Below are positions 56,192 to 64,000 of a DNA stretch of 64,000 nucleotides, in pieces. The notes under the pieces are model-generated. The model worked only from the letters and a program-made list of their open reading frames with translations, had not been told where the DNA came from and ran no database searches. Within the stretch, counting starts at the first letter, position 1, and each line of letters opens with the position of its first letter. This DNA comes from Nocardioides panacisoli (GTDB lineage: Bacteria > Actinomycetota > Actinomycetes > Propionibacteriales > Nocardioidaceae), in contig NZ_CP080409.1 in NCBI RefSeq assembly GCF_019448235.1, forward strand, positions 3,224,001-3,288,000. The letters are read 5' to 3'. Both the position numbers and the translations under genes were made by a program.

Positions 56192-57783
56192 TGGACTTCG
56201 TGAACCCGACCATCGAGTACTTCGAGCTGCTGCCGCTGATCATCGTCTTCGGCGGCGGGGTCCTCGGCGTCCTGCTCGAGGCGTTCCTGCCCCGGCAGCG
56301 TCGGCTGCTGCCCCAGGCCCTGCTGGCCGCGGTGACGCTCGTCGCCGCGTTCGTCGCCACGATCATGGTGGCCTTCGACCTGCCCGAGCACGCCGACGGC
56401 GCCGCCCGCGGCATCGTCGGGGCCGAGGGCAGCATCGTCGTCGACGGTCCGACGGTCTACCTGTGGGCGCTGCTGCTGGTCTTCGGCATCGGCGGCGTCG
56501 CCCTGTTCGCCGAGCGCCAGCTCGAGGGCGGCGTGACCGCCTTCTCAGGCCAGGCGTCGGCACTGCCCGGCACCGACGCCGAGCGTGAGGTGTCCGCACG
56601 GGGCTGGGAGCACACCGAGGTCTACCCGCTGCTGCTGTTCGCGGTCCTGGGCATGCTGCTCTTCCCGGCCTCGGGCGACCTGCTGATCATGTTCGTCGCG
56701 CTGGAGGTCCTCTCCCTCCCGCTCTACCTGCTCTGTGGCCTCGCGCGCCGTCGCCGGCTGCTGAGCCAGGAGGCGGCGATGAAGTACTTCCTGCTCGGCG
56801 CCTTCTCCTCCGGGTTCTTCCTCTACGGCGCGGCGCTCGTCTACGGCTATGCGGGCTCGATGTCCTTCGCCGGCATCCACGACGCGGTCCGGGCCGGTGG
56901 CGACAACCACGGCCTGCTGCTCGCCGGCATCGCGCTGCTGACCGTCGGCCTGTTCTTCAAGGTCGGTGCGGCGCCGTTCCAGGCGTGGACCCCGGACGTC
57001 TACCAGGGGGCGCCGACCGCGGTCACGGCGTTCATGTCCGCCGGCACCAAGGTCGCTGCCTTCGGTGCGCTGCTGCGGCTGCTCTACGTCGCCTTCGGTC
57101 CCGAGCGCTGGAGCTGGGAGCCGGTGCTGTGGGTGGTGGCGATCGCCAGCATGGTCGTGGGCGCCGCCCTCGCCGTGGCGCAGAGCGACGTGAAGCGGAT
57201 GCTGGCCTACTCCTCGATCGCCCACACCGGGTTCATCCTCACCGGTGTGCTGGGCGTGCAGGGCGCCGACCAGCTCGGGCCCGGCCAGTTCTCCTCCCTC
57301 GAGGCGGTGCTGTTCTACCTGACGACCTACGGGTTCGCCATGCTCGGCGCCTTCGCGCTCGTCTCCATGGTGCGTGACCCCTCCGGTGAGGCGACGTCGC
57401 TGCACCACTGGAACGGGCTGGGCCGCCGGGCCCCGCTGGTGGGCGGTGCGTTCGCGCTCTTCCTGCTCTCCATGGCCGGCATCCCGCTCACCTCGGGCTT
57501 CGTCGGCAAGTGGGCGGTCTTCACCAGCGCGGGTGCCGCCGGCGCCTGGCCGGTGGTCGCGGTCGCGATCGGTGCCAGCGTGGTGGCGATCTTCTTCTAC
57601 GTGCGCACCATCCGGACCATGTTCTTCGCCGACCCCAGCCCCGACAGCGACGTCGCCGTCGTGCAGCCGTCGGTGCTGACGGTCGGCACCATCGGGCTCT
57701 GCCTGGCCGCGACCGTCGTGCTCGGCATCTACCCGGGCCCGGTGTTCGACTGGGTCGGCCATGCGGGAGACTTCATCAGGTGA
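56191..57783 (+). CDS. nuoN: NADH-quinone oxidoreductase subunit N
   Basis: A 530-aa antiporter-like subunit with about 14 helices. KVGAAPFQAWTPDVYQGAPT near residue 256 is the NuoN form of the lysine helix, and LLAYSSIAHTGFILTG follows. A soluble loop of about 40 residues lies near residues 115-150. The stop overlaps the start of the polyprenyl synthase gene by 4 nt. Confidence 0.95.
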   Translation: MDFVNPTIEYFELLPLIIVFGGGVLGVLLEAFLPRQRRLLPQALLAAVTLVAAFVATIMVAFDLPEHADGAARGIVGAEGSIVVDGPTVYLWALLLVFGIGGVALFAERQLEGGVTAFSGQASALPGTDAEREVSARGWEHTEVYPLLLFAVLGMLLFPASGDLLIMFVALEVLSLPLYLLCGLARRRRLLSQEAAMKYFLLGAFSSGFFLYGAALVYGYAGSMSFAGIHDAVRAGGDNHGLLLAGIALLTVGLFFKVGAAPFQAWTPDVYQGAPTAVTAFMSAGTKVAAFGALLRLLYVAFGPERWSWEPVLWVVAIASMVVGAALAVAQSDVKRMLAYSSIAHTGFILTGVLGVQGADQLGPGQFSSLEAVLFYLTTYGFAMLGAFALVSMVRDPSGEATSLHHWNGLGRRAPLVGGAFALFLLSMAGIPLTSGFVGKWAVFTSAGAAGAWPVVAVAIGASVVAIFFYVRTIRTMFFADPSPDSDVAVVQPSVLTVGTIGLCLAATVVLGIYPGPVFDWVGHAGDFIR

Positions 57784-58811
57784 GTCACTCCTCGACCGGG
57801 TCCGCAGTGGGGCCGAGCCCCGCCGAGTTGGCCCTGCCGATCGACGACACGGCGCTGGCCGACCGCCTCCGCACCCGCATGGAGGCTGTCGAGGAGGCGC
57901 TGTACCACCACGCGCAGGGCCGGACGGCGTACGTCACCGACGCGGCGCGCCACCTGCTCGCCGCCGGCGGCAAGCGGTTCCGGCCGCTGCTGGTGCTGCT
58001 GGCCGCCGAGTCCGGCCCGCACCCGGAGGCACCGGAGGTGCAGACCGCGGCGTGCGTCGTGGAGATCACCCACGTCGGGTCGCTCTACCACGACGACGTG
58101 ATGGACGAGGCCGAGCTGCGGCGCGGCGAGGCCTCGGCCAACGCGCGCTACGACAACCTGGTCGCGATCCTCACCGGCGACTTCCTCTTCGCCAAGTCCT
58201 CCGAGCTCACCTCGCAGCTGGGCCCGGACGCGGTGCGGATCCAGGCCGAGACCTTCGCGCGGCTCGTCGAGGGCCAGATCCTCGAGACCGTCGAGCCTGG
58301 CCCCGACGAGGACCCGCTGGAGCACTACCTCGAGGTCGTCGCGGGCAAGACCGGGTCGCTCATCGCCACCTCCGCGCGCTACGGCGCGATGTTCGGCGGC
58401 GCCGACCCCACGGTCGTCGCCGCGCTCACGGCGTACGGCGAGCTGGTCGGCACGGCCTTCCAACTCTCCGACGACATCCTCGACATCGCCTCCGAGACCG
58501 AGGAGTCGGGCAAGACCCCGGGCACCGACCTCCGCGAGGGCGTGCCGACGCTGCCGGTGCTGCTGGCGCAGGCCTCGACCGACCCCGCGGACGCCCGGCT
58601 CAAGGAGCTCCTCGCCGGTGACCTGACCGACGACGACCGTCACGCCGAGGCACTGCGCCTGCTGCGGGTCCACCCCGCGATGGAGGAGGCCCGCTCCTAC
58701 GTCGTGGGCCGTGCCCAGGAGGCCAAGGAGCTGCTGACGGCACTGCCGGAGGGCTCGGTGCGGGCGGCGCTGGAGGACTTCGCCGACGTCGTGGCGGTCC
58801 GCTCGGCCTGA
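57780..58811 (+). CDS. Polyprenyl synthetase (trans-isoprenyl diphosphate synthase)
   Basis: A 343-aa enzyme that builds isoprenoid chains, here probably the menaquinone tail used by MenA. GGKRFRPLLVLLA near residue 63 binds isopentenyl diphosphate. The first aspartate motif is HDDVMDEAELRRG near 103 and the second is QLSDDILDIASE near 227. It shares four bases with nuoN, so the tail synthase rides at the end of the complex I operon. Mycobacterial GrcC1 near the men genes is a likely counterpart. Chain length cannot be read with confidence. Confidence 0.9.
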   Translation: MSHSSTGSAVGPSPAELALPIDDTALADRLRTRMEAVEEALYHHAQGRTAYVTDAARHLLAAGGKRFRPLLVLLAAESGPHPEAPEVQTAACVVEITHVGSLYHDDVMDEAELRRGEASANARYDNLVAILTGDFLFAKSSELTSQLGPDAVRIQAETFARLVEGQILETVEPGPDEDPLEHYLEVVAGKTGSLIATSARYGAMFGGADPTVVAALTAYGELVGTAFQLSDDILDIASETEESGKTPGTDLREGVPTLPVLLAQASTDPADARLKELLAGDLTDDDRHAEALRLLRVHPAMEEARSYVVGRAQEAKELLTALPEGSVRAALEDFADVVAVRSA

Positions 58812-58815
58812 GGTC

Positions 58816-59724
58816 CTACGGTGCGGCCGCCTGCCGCACCAGCACACTCCGCCGGTGCCGTGCCCGGAGCGCGTCGGTGGTGAAGACCGCCAGTGCCAGC
58901 CAGACCAGGCAGAAGCCGGCCCAGCGGCCGGCCGGCATCACCTCGTCGAAGACGGTGATGCCGAGCAGGAAGTGGGAGATCGGCGCGATGTACTGCAGCA
59001 GGCCGATCGCGCTGAGCGGGATGCGGGTCGCGGCGGCACCGAAGCACAGCAGCGGCACGGCCGTCACCAGGCCCGCGGTCATCAGCAGCACCGCGTGCCC
59101 GGGGCCCTCGGTGGTGAAGTGGCCGTTGCCGGTGAGCCACAGCCACGCGACCCACGCCACGGCGACGGGTGCGACCAGCACGGTCTCGAAGGTCAGCGAC
59201 TCGATCGCGCCGGCATTGGCCTTCTTCTTGCACAACCCGTAGGTGCCGAAGCTGAAGGCCAGCAGCAGCGCCACCCACGGCAGGCGCCCGTAGTCCCAGG
59301 TCAGCACCCCGCACGCCAGGGCGCCGATGCCGATCGCCACCCACTGCGCCGGCCGCATCCGCTCGCCCAGCACGAGCACGCCCAGCAGCATCGAGACCAG
59401 CGGGTTGATGAAGTACCCCAGTGACACCTCGACCACCCGGCCCGAGGTCACGCCGAAGATGAAGCCACCCCAGTTGAGGCTGATCACCACCGCGGCCGCC
59501 AGCAGGAACAGCGCCGTACGGCGGTCCCGTGCGAGATCGGCCAGGCGACGTCCCCGCCGAAGCGCGACGACCAGCAGGACCAGCGTGACCGCCGACCACA
59601 GGATGCGGTGGGCGAGGATCTCGCCGGCGCCGCCGGGCTGGAGCAGCGGGAAGTAGAGCGGGAACGCGCCCCACAAGCCGTACGCCGCGACCCCGTAGAG
59701 GTAGCCGGAGCGGGTGGACGTCAC
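58816..59724 (-). CDS. rarD: EamA family transporter RarD
   Basis: A 302-aa membrane protein with ten predicted helices in two EamA repeats. The start YGVAAYGLWGAFPLYFPLL and the later AYGLCKKKANAG-like loop (GTYGLCKKKANAGAIES near residue 145) are characteristic of RarD. The substrate is unknown. The GTG start has a TACGAT hexamer 6 nt upstream. It converges with the polyprenyl synthase with a gap of only 4 nt. Confidence 0.9.
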   Translation of the reverse strand: MTSTRSGYLYGVAAYGLWGAFPLYFPLLQPGGAGEILAHRILWSAVTLVLLVVALRRGRRLADLARDRRTALFLLAAAVVISLNWGGFIFGVTSGRVVEVSLGYFINPLVSMLLGVLVLGERMRPAQWVAIGIGALACGVLTWDYGRLPWVALLLAFSFGTYGLCKKKANAGAIESLTFETVLVAPVAVAWVAWLWLTGNGHFTTEGPGHAVLLMTAGLVTAVPLLCFGAAATRIPLSAIGLLQYIAPISHFLLGITVFDEVMPAGRWAGFCLVWLALAVFTTDALRARHRRSVLVRQAAAP

Positions 59725-59730
59725 TGCCGG

Positions 59731-59736
59731 ATCGTA
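59731..59736 (-). promoter_or_regulatory. -10 element of rarD, leaderless type
   Basis: TACGAT on the minus strand ends 6 nt before the GTG at 59724. Confidence 0.5.
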
Positions 59737-59779
59737 GGCCAGCCCGCCGCCTGGCGACGTATCCGCGGGACCGCCGGAG

Positions 59780-60829
59780 TCACCGGCGTCCGTGCCGGCT
59801 CTTGTACCGCGCGGCGGCCTGCGCCTCGCGGTACATCCGCCCCAGTCGCTTGGACTCGCGCCGGTGCGCGGCGGGGTCGGCCCGCAGCACCGCGTTCTCG
59901 TTCGCTGCGCGGATGCGCCGCCACCCCTCGAAGCGGTCGGCGGCGAGCCCGCCGTCGGCCACCGCCTGCTGCACTGCGCAGCCGGGCTCGGTGTCGTGGC
60001 GGCAGTCGTGGAAGTGGCACTGCTCGGCGAGCTCGGCCACGTCGGGGAAGGCCAGGTCGCGCCCGGTGTCGTCGCCGCCGAGCGTGAGGCTGCGCAGCCC
60101 CGGGGTGTCGATCACCGCCCCGCCACCCGGGACGACCAGCAACTCGCGGTGCGTGGTCGTGTGGCGCCCCTTGTGGTCACCGCGCACCTCCCGGGTCGCC
60201 ATGACGTCCGCCTGGAGCAGCGCATTGACCAAGGTCGACTTCCCGACGCCGGAGGCGCCCAGGAGCACCGCCGTCCGGCCCGTCGCGAGGTGGGCGGCCA
60301 GCGTGTCGATGCCGGCGCCGGTCACCGCCGAGGTGGCGAGCACCTCGACCCCCACGCACGCCTCCTCGAGCGTCGCCATGGTCCCCGCGAGGTCCGCGGC
60401 CAGGTCGGTCTTGGTCGCCAACACCAGCGGCGTGGCGCCGGACTCGTAGGCCATCACGACACCGCGCTCGACACGGCGCAGGTTCGGCGCGGTGTCGACC
60501 GGGGTGACGAGGGCGACCAGGTCGACGTTGGCTGCCAGCACCTGCTCCGGTGACGCCTCGGCACGATCTCCGTGGGGCCGCGGCCTGGTCAGGGCGCCAC
60601 GACGCTCGGCGCTGCCGACCACCACGGGCGGGTCGCCCGCCACCGCGACCCAGTCACCGGTGACCGGGGTGGGCGCCCCGGCGGGGACGCCGGCCCGCAC
60701 CGTGCCGTCGGAGACGAGTGCGGTGACGCGCCCGCGGTCGGTGCGGACCACGCGGGCCGGCCGGCCGTCGTACGCCGCCAGCTCGGCACGGATCCCCGCG
60801 TCGAGACCGATCGCCTCCAGTGCGTCCAT
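59780..60829 (-). CDS. rsgA: Ribosome small subunit-dependent GTPase A
   Basis: A 349-aa circularly permuted GTPase for 30S ribosome maturation. An OB-fold comes first (GRVTALVSDGTVRAGVPAG), then the permuted motifs: TKTDL near residue 140, the P-loop GASGVGKSTLVNAL near 200 and DTPGLRSL near 245. A zinc-binding end has the C/H pattern CHFHDCRHDTEPGC near 280. The ATG has a TAACTT hexamer 6 nt upstream. Confidence 0.94.
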   Translation of the reverse strand: MDALEAIGLDAGIRAELAAYDGRPARVVRTDRGRVTALVSDGTVRAGVPAGAPTPVTGDWVAVAGDPPVVVGSAERRGALTRPRPHGDRAEASPEQVLAANVDLVALVTPVDTAPNLRRVERGVVMAYESGATPLVLATKTDLAADLAGTMATLEEACVGVEVLATSAVTGAGIDTLAAHLATGRTAVLLGASGVGKSTLVNALLQADVMATREVRGDHKGRHTTTHRELLVVPGGGAVIDTPGLRSLTLGGDDTGRDLAFPDVAELAEQCHFHDCRHDTEPGCAVQQAVADGGLAADRFEGWRRIRAANENAVLRADPAAHRRESKRLGRMYREAQAAARYKSRHGRR

Positions 60830-60835
60830 GCCGCG

Positions 60836-60841
60836 AAGTTA
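60836..60841 (-). promoter_or_regulatory. -10 element of rsgA, leaderless type
   Basis: TAACTT on the minus strand ends 6 nt before the ATG at 60829. Confidence 0.5.
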
Positions 60842-60887
60842 TCCGTCGTACGGCGCGCCGGGCCACCGGTTTTCGTGCGTGCTCGGT

Positions 60888-60996
60888 GGTCTCGACACGT
60901 CGCCGCTCGTCCCTCGCGGCGCCGGCTCGACCAGCAAGGCCCAGTTGGGTCCCCTTGGTGGTCGAGCCCGCGAGTGCAGCGAGCGGTGTCGAGACC
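60888..60996. repeat. Long imperfect palindrome between rsgA and korB
   Basis: The left arm (60888-60933) starts GGTCTCGACAC and ends GGCTCGACCA; the right arm (60957-60996) starts GGTGGTCGAGC and ends TGTCGAGACC. The outer ends equal those of the 38193-38236 palindrome, with extra sequence inside. It ends 5 nt before the korB stop. Confidence 0.7.
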
Positions 60997-61000
60997 TCGG

Positions 61001-62101
61001 TCAGTCGACCTGCCAGGTGTCGCCGGCGCTGATCAGCGCGGCGAGTCGGTCCTCGGGGGTGCCATCGCCCTCGGTGTCGGCGGCCATCGCGACCTGCTGG
61101 CGGGCGAGGTCGTCGTAGGTGGGGCGTTCGACCTGGCGGAAGATGCCGATGGGGGAGCGGTTGAGGTAGCCGGCGTCGGTGAGGCGGGAGATGGCGAAGG
61201 CGGTGGAGGGGTCGTCGTGGTGGGCGTCGTGGACGATGACCTGGTCGATGCCGACCTCGGCGACCTGGGCGACGTCGACGCCGCCGGCGGTGTTGCGGAC
61301 CAGTCCCTTGTCGCCGTGGCCGGTGTCCTCATCAAGGGTGCCGAAGGTGATGGGTTCGCCGTGGACGAGGGGGATGATGGCGTGTTCCTTGGTGTCGCGG
61401 TCCTTGATGGCGTCGAAGGCGCCGTCGTTGAAGATGGGGCAGTTCTGGTAGATCTCGACCAGGGAGGTGCCGCGGTGTGCGGCGGCGGCCTGGAGGACGG
61501 CGGTGAGGTGCTTGCGGTCGCTGTCGATGGTGCGGGCCACGAAGGTGCCCTCGGCGCCCAGGGCCAGCGACACCGGGTTGAAGGGGTGGTCCAGGGAGCC
61601 GACGGGGGTGGACTTGGTGACCTTGCCGACTTCGCTGGTGGGGGAGTACTGGCCCTTGGTGAGGCCGTAGATGCGGTTGTTGAACAGCAGGATGGTCATG
61701 TTCACGTTGCGGCGCAGGGTGTGGATGAGGTGGTTGCCGCCGATGGAGAGGGCGTCGCCGTCGCCGGTGACGACCCAGACCGAGAGGTCTTCGCGTGCGG
61801 TGGCCAGGCCGGTGGCGATGGTGGGGGCGCGGCCGTGGATGGAGTGCATCCCGTAGGTGTCGAGGTAGTAGGGGAACCGGGAGCTGCAGCCGATGCCGGA
61901 GATGAACACGATGTTCTCCCGGCGCAGGCCGAGGTCGGGCAGGAAGGACTGCACGGCCTTGAGGACGGCGTAGTCGCCGCAGCCGGGGCACCAGCGGACC
62001 TCTTGGTCGGAGGTGAAGTCCTTGCCGGTCTGCTTCTCGTCAGTGCCGGGCACCAGCTCGTTGCCGGTGCGCTGGCCGGGCACGCCCAGATCGATGCTCA
62101 T
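61001..62101 (-). CDS. korB: 2-Oxoacid:ferredoxin oxidoreductase subunit beta
   Basis: A 366-aa thiamine diphosphate subunit of 2-oxoglutarate (or related) ferredoxin oxidoreductase. RWCPGCGDYAVLKAVQSF near residue 36 has the Fe-S/ThDP cysteines, ISGIGCSSRFPYYLDTYG near 68 a further one, and VVTGDGDALSIGGNHLIH near 110 binds the cofactor. AAGGAGG lies 7 nt before the ATG. It follows korA, as is usual, but the spacer is an 88-nt repeat-like segment instead of the usual close coupling. Confidence 0.93.
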   Translation of the reverse strand: MSIDLGVPGQRTGNELVPGTDEKQTGKDFTSDQEVRWCPGCGDYAVLKAVQSFLPDLGLRRENIVFISGIGCSSRFPYYLDTYGMHSIHGRAPTIATGLATAREDLSVWVVTGDGDALSIGGNHLIHTLRRNVNMTILLFNNRIYGLTKGQYSPTSEVGKVTKSTPVGSLDHPFNPVSLALGAEGTFVARTIDSDRKHLTAVLQAAAAHRGTSLVEIYQNCPIFNDGAFDAIKDRDTKEHAIIPLVHGEPITFGTLDEDTGHGDKGLVRNTAGGVDVAQVAEVGIDQVIVHDAHHDDPSTAFAISRLTDAGYLNRSPIGIFRQVERPTYDDLARQQVAMAADTEGDGTPEDRLAALISAGDTWQVD

Positions 62102-62189
62102 CAGTGTTCCTCCTTCGATGGATGCTGCGGTGCCTCGCTCCGGCAGCCCTCGTTCCTCGCGCTACCTCCGCGGGGGCTCCTCGCATCCA
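62102..62189. repeat. Repeat-like spacer between korA and korB
   Basis: GATGGATGC overlapping the korA stop and GCATCCATC about 20 nt before the korB start are perfect 9-bp complements (62184-62192 and about 62116-62124 on the plus strand). Between them is DNA rich in CTCG/GCGAGG motifs, similar to the other palindromes. It looks like an inserted short element. Confidence 0.45.
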
Positions 62190-64000
62190 TCAGACGGATG
62201 CCTCCTCGTGGTCGGAGGGAAGGTTGAGTCCGTGTTCGCCCAGGTCGACGTCGATGCCCTCGGCCTCGCCGACCAGCCGGCCGACGGCCTCGGCGAGCTC
62301 GGCGGCCTTCAGCGGCAGGCCACGGACCTGGTTGTAGCCGACCGCGTCGACGAGGTATTCCGCCCGCAGCAGCTTCGAGAGCTGGCCGAGGTTCATCTCG
62401 GGCACCAGCACCTTGTCGTAGCGGGCGAGGACCTCGCCGAGGTCCTGGGGGAAGGGGTTGAGGTGGCGCAGGTGGGTCTGGGCGACCTGGTAGCCGGCGC
62501 GGCGTACGCGGCGGCAGGCGGCGCCGATGGGGCCGTAGGTGGAGCCCCACCCGATGACCAGCACCTTGGCGTCGCCGGTGGGGTCGTCCACGGCCAGCGG
62601 CGGGAAGCTGTCGGCGATCCGGGCGATCTTCTCCGCCCGGGTGCGGACCATGAGGTCGTGGTTGGCCGGGTCGTAGGAGATGTTGCCGTGCCCGTCGCCC
62701 TTCTCCAGGCCACCGATGCGGTGCTCCAGCCCCGCGGTGCCCGGGATCGCCCACGGTCGCGCGAGCGTCTCGGGGTCACGCAGGTAGGGCCAGAAGTCGG
62801 GGTCGGTGTCGTCCCCGGTGCTGTGGTTGGGCTCGGTGGCGAAGTCCGGGTCGATCGCCGGCAGGTCCTCCACGTCGGGGATGGCCCACGGCTCGGAACC
62901 GTTGGCGAGATAGCCGTCGGACAGCAGCATCACCGGCGTGCGGTAGGTGATCGCGATCCGCGCGGCCTCCACCGCGGCGGCGAAGCAGTCGCCGGGCGAC
63001 TGGGGCGCCACGATCGGGACCGGCGCCTCGCCGTTGCGGCCGTACATCGCCTGCATCAGGTCGGCCTGCTCGGTCTTGGTCGGCAGCCCCGTCGAGGGGC
63101 CACCGCGCTGCACGTCGATGACCAGCAGTGGCAGTTCGGTCATCACCGCCAGCCCGATCGTCTCCGACTTCAACGCGATGCCCGGACCCGACGTGGTGGT
63201 CACGCCGAGTGCGCCGCCGAACGCTGCGCCCACGGCCGCGCCGATGCCGGCGATCTCGTCCTCGGCCTGGAAGGTGGTGACGTTGAAGCCCTTGTGCTTG
63301 GACAGCTCGTGCAGCACGTCCGAGGCCGGCGTGATCGGGTAGGAGCCCAGTACGACCGGCAGCTTCGAACGGACCCCGGCAGCCACCAGGCCGTAGGACA
63401 GCGCCAGGTTGCCGGTGATGTTGCGGTAGGTGCCCTGGGGCAGCTTGGCCGGCTTGACCTCGTACTGCACGACGAAGGTCTCGGTGGTCTCGCCGTAGTT
63501 CCAGCCCGCCTTGAACGCCGCGATGTTGGCGTCGCGGATGTCGGGGGCCTTGGCGAACTTCTTGCCCAGGAAGTCCAGCGTGGACTCGACCGGGCGGCCG
63601 TACATCCACGACAGCAGCCCGAGCGCGAACATGTTCTTCGCCCGCGAGGACTCCTTGCGGGTCAGCCCGAACTCCTTGACCGCCTCCACGGTGATGCCGG
63701 TCAGGTCGACCGGGTGGACCTGGAACTCACCCAGCGGGTCGTTGGTGTCGCCCAGCAGGTCCAAGGGGTTGGTCTCGTAGCCGGCCTTGGTCAGGTTGCG
63801 CTTGGTGAAGTCGTGGGTGTCCACGATGATCGCCGCGCCCTTGGGCAGGTCGTCGATGTTGGCCTTCAGCGCAGCCGGGTTCATCGCCACCAGCACGTCG
63901 GGCCGGTCGCCGGCGGTCAGGATGTCGTGGTCGGCGAAGTGCACCTGGAACGACGAGACACCCGGCAGCGTCCCTTGGGGGGCGCGGATCTCGGCCGGGA
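62190..64000 (-). CDS. korA: 2-Oxoacid:ferredoxin oxidoreductase subunit alpha (partial)
   Basis: The gene continues beyond the right edge; about 603 codons are visible and the start is outside. The open frame reads PEIRAPQGTLPG-like sequence (AEIRAPQGTLPGVSSFQVHF) at the edge and then FADHDILTAGDRPDVLVAMNP, the gamma domain. The alpha domain has LVAAGVRSKLPVVLGSYPITPASDVLHE-like sequence near the middle and GPGIALKSETIGLAVMTELP. With KorB it would oxidise 2-oxoglutarate and reduce ferredoxin, as in mycobacteria. An internal GTG at 63944 is not the true start. Confidence 0.92.
   Translation of the reverse strand, partial: PAEIRAPQGTLPGVSSFQVHFADHDILTAGDRPDVLVAMNPAALKANIDDLPKGAAIIVDTHDFTKRNLTKAGYETNPLDLLGDTNDPLGEFQVHPVDLTGITVEAVKEFGLTRKESSRAKNMFALGLLSWMYGRPVESTLDFLGKKFAKAPDIRDANIAAFKAGWNYGETTETFVVQYEVKPAKLPQGTYRNITGNLALSYGLVAAGVRSKLPVVLGSYPITPASDVLHELSKHKGFNVTTFQAEDEIAGIGAAVGAAFGGALGVTTTSGPGIALKSETIGLAVMTELPLLVIDVQRGGPSTGLPTKTEQADLMQAMYGRNGEAPVPIVAPQSPGDCFAAAVEAARIAITYRTPVMLLSDGYLANGSEPWAIPDVEDLPAIDPDFATEPNHSTGDDTDPDFWPYLRDPETLARPWAIPGTAGLEHRIGGLEKGDGHGNISYDPANHDLMVRTRAEKIARIADSFPPLAVDDPTGDAKVLVIGWGSTYGPIGAACRRVRRAGYQVAQTHLRHLNPFPQDLGEVLARYDKVLVPEMNLGQLSKLLRAEYLVDAVGYNQVRGLPLKAAELAEAVGRLVGEAEGIDVDLGEHGLNLPSDHEEASV

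Overview
The window is GC-rich (roughly 70%) chromosomal DNA from an actinobacterium. GTG starts, 4-nt start/stop overlaps, a menaquinone pathway, a Rex repressor fused to a hem operon, BldC- and BldN-type regulators and a 14-gene nuo operon all point that way. Gene content and order resemble the Nocardioides group most closely. The left half also follows the order I remember from Mycobacterium tuberculosis Rv0495c to Rv0529 (ppx, sugar isomerase, proC, BldC-like gene, galE2-like gene, acyltransferase, serB1-like gene, glutaredoxin, hemACDB, hemL, phosphatase, cytochrome c maturation). This is normal core chromosome. I see no prophage, integron, CRISPR array, rRNA or tRNA gene, or intact insertion sequence. 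No gene-free stretch exceeds 300 bases.

Layout. 1-2984: Rv0495c-like cysteine-rich protein (cut by the edge), exopolyphosphatase, a TIM-barrel isomerase and a TetR regulator. 2991-5628: an AbiEi/DUF559-type nuclease gene bracketed by two 47-bp palindromic repeats, sitting between the TetR gene and an ABC exporter. 5661-11383: proline dehydrogenase, proC, acuC-type deacetylase, BldC-like regulator, NAD-dependent epimerase and acyltransferase. 11431-14542 (minus strand): a membrane DUF5667 protein, a BldN-like sigma factor and a HAD phosphatase. 14579-20870: glutaredoxin, then rex-hemA-hemC-hemD and hemB. 20883-22956 (minus): a Gly-rich membrane protein and a secreted transglycosylase. 23242-29261: hemL, a phosphatase and the System II cytochrome c genes (tlpA-like, ccdA, resB, ccsB). 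30502-42002: menaquinone genes menA, menE-menC-menD, menF and menG, mixed with small accessory genes. 42198-58811: nuoA to nuoN plus a polyprenyl synthase. 58816-64000 (minus): rarD, rsgA and korB-korA (cut by the edge).

How the genes fit together. Most of the window builds and controls one respiratory chain: heme (hemA, C, D, B, L), cytochrome c maturation, menaquinone head and tail, and complex I. Rex, which senses NADH/NAD+, has a convincing operator in its own promoter and a candidate operator upstream of nuoA. A BldN-like sigma factor lies next to its probable membrane anti-sigma factor. Promoters resembling the Streptomyces sigma-BldN consensus, as I remember it, precede the anti-sigma gene and the secreted transglycosylase, with a weaker one before the Gly-rich protein.

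The least explained features are short repeats. About 22-bp units built on GTCGAGTC form arrays at three places, one of them translated inside menD. A 73-bp palindrome is translated inside the signal peptide of the TlpA-like protein. Other palindromes lie at gene junctions. At least 16 genes have a -10-like hexamer ending 6 or 7 nt before the start codon, so leaderless transcription looks common here.
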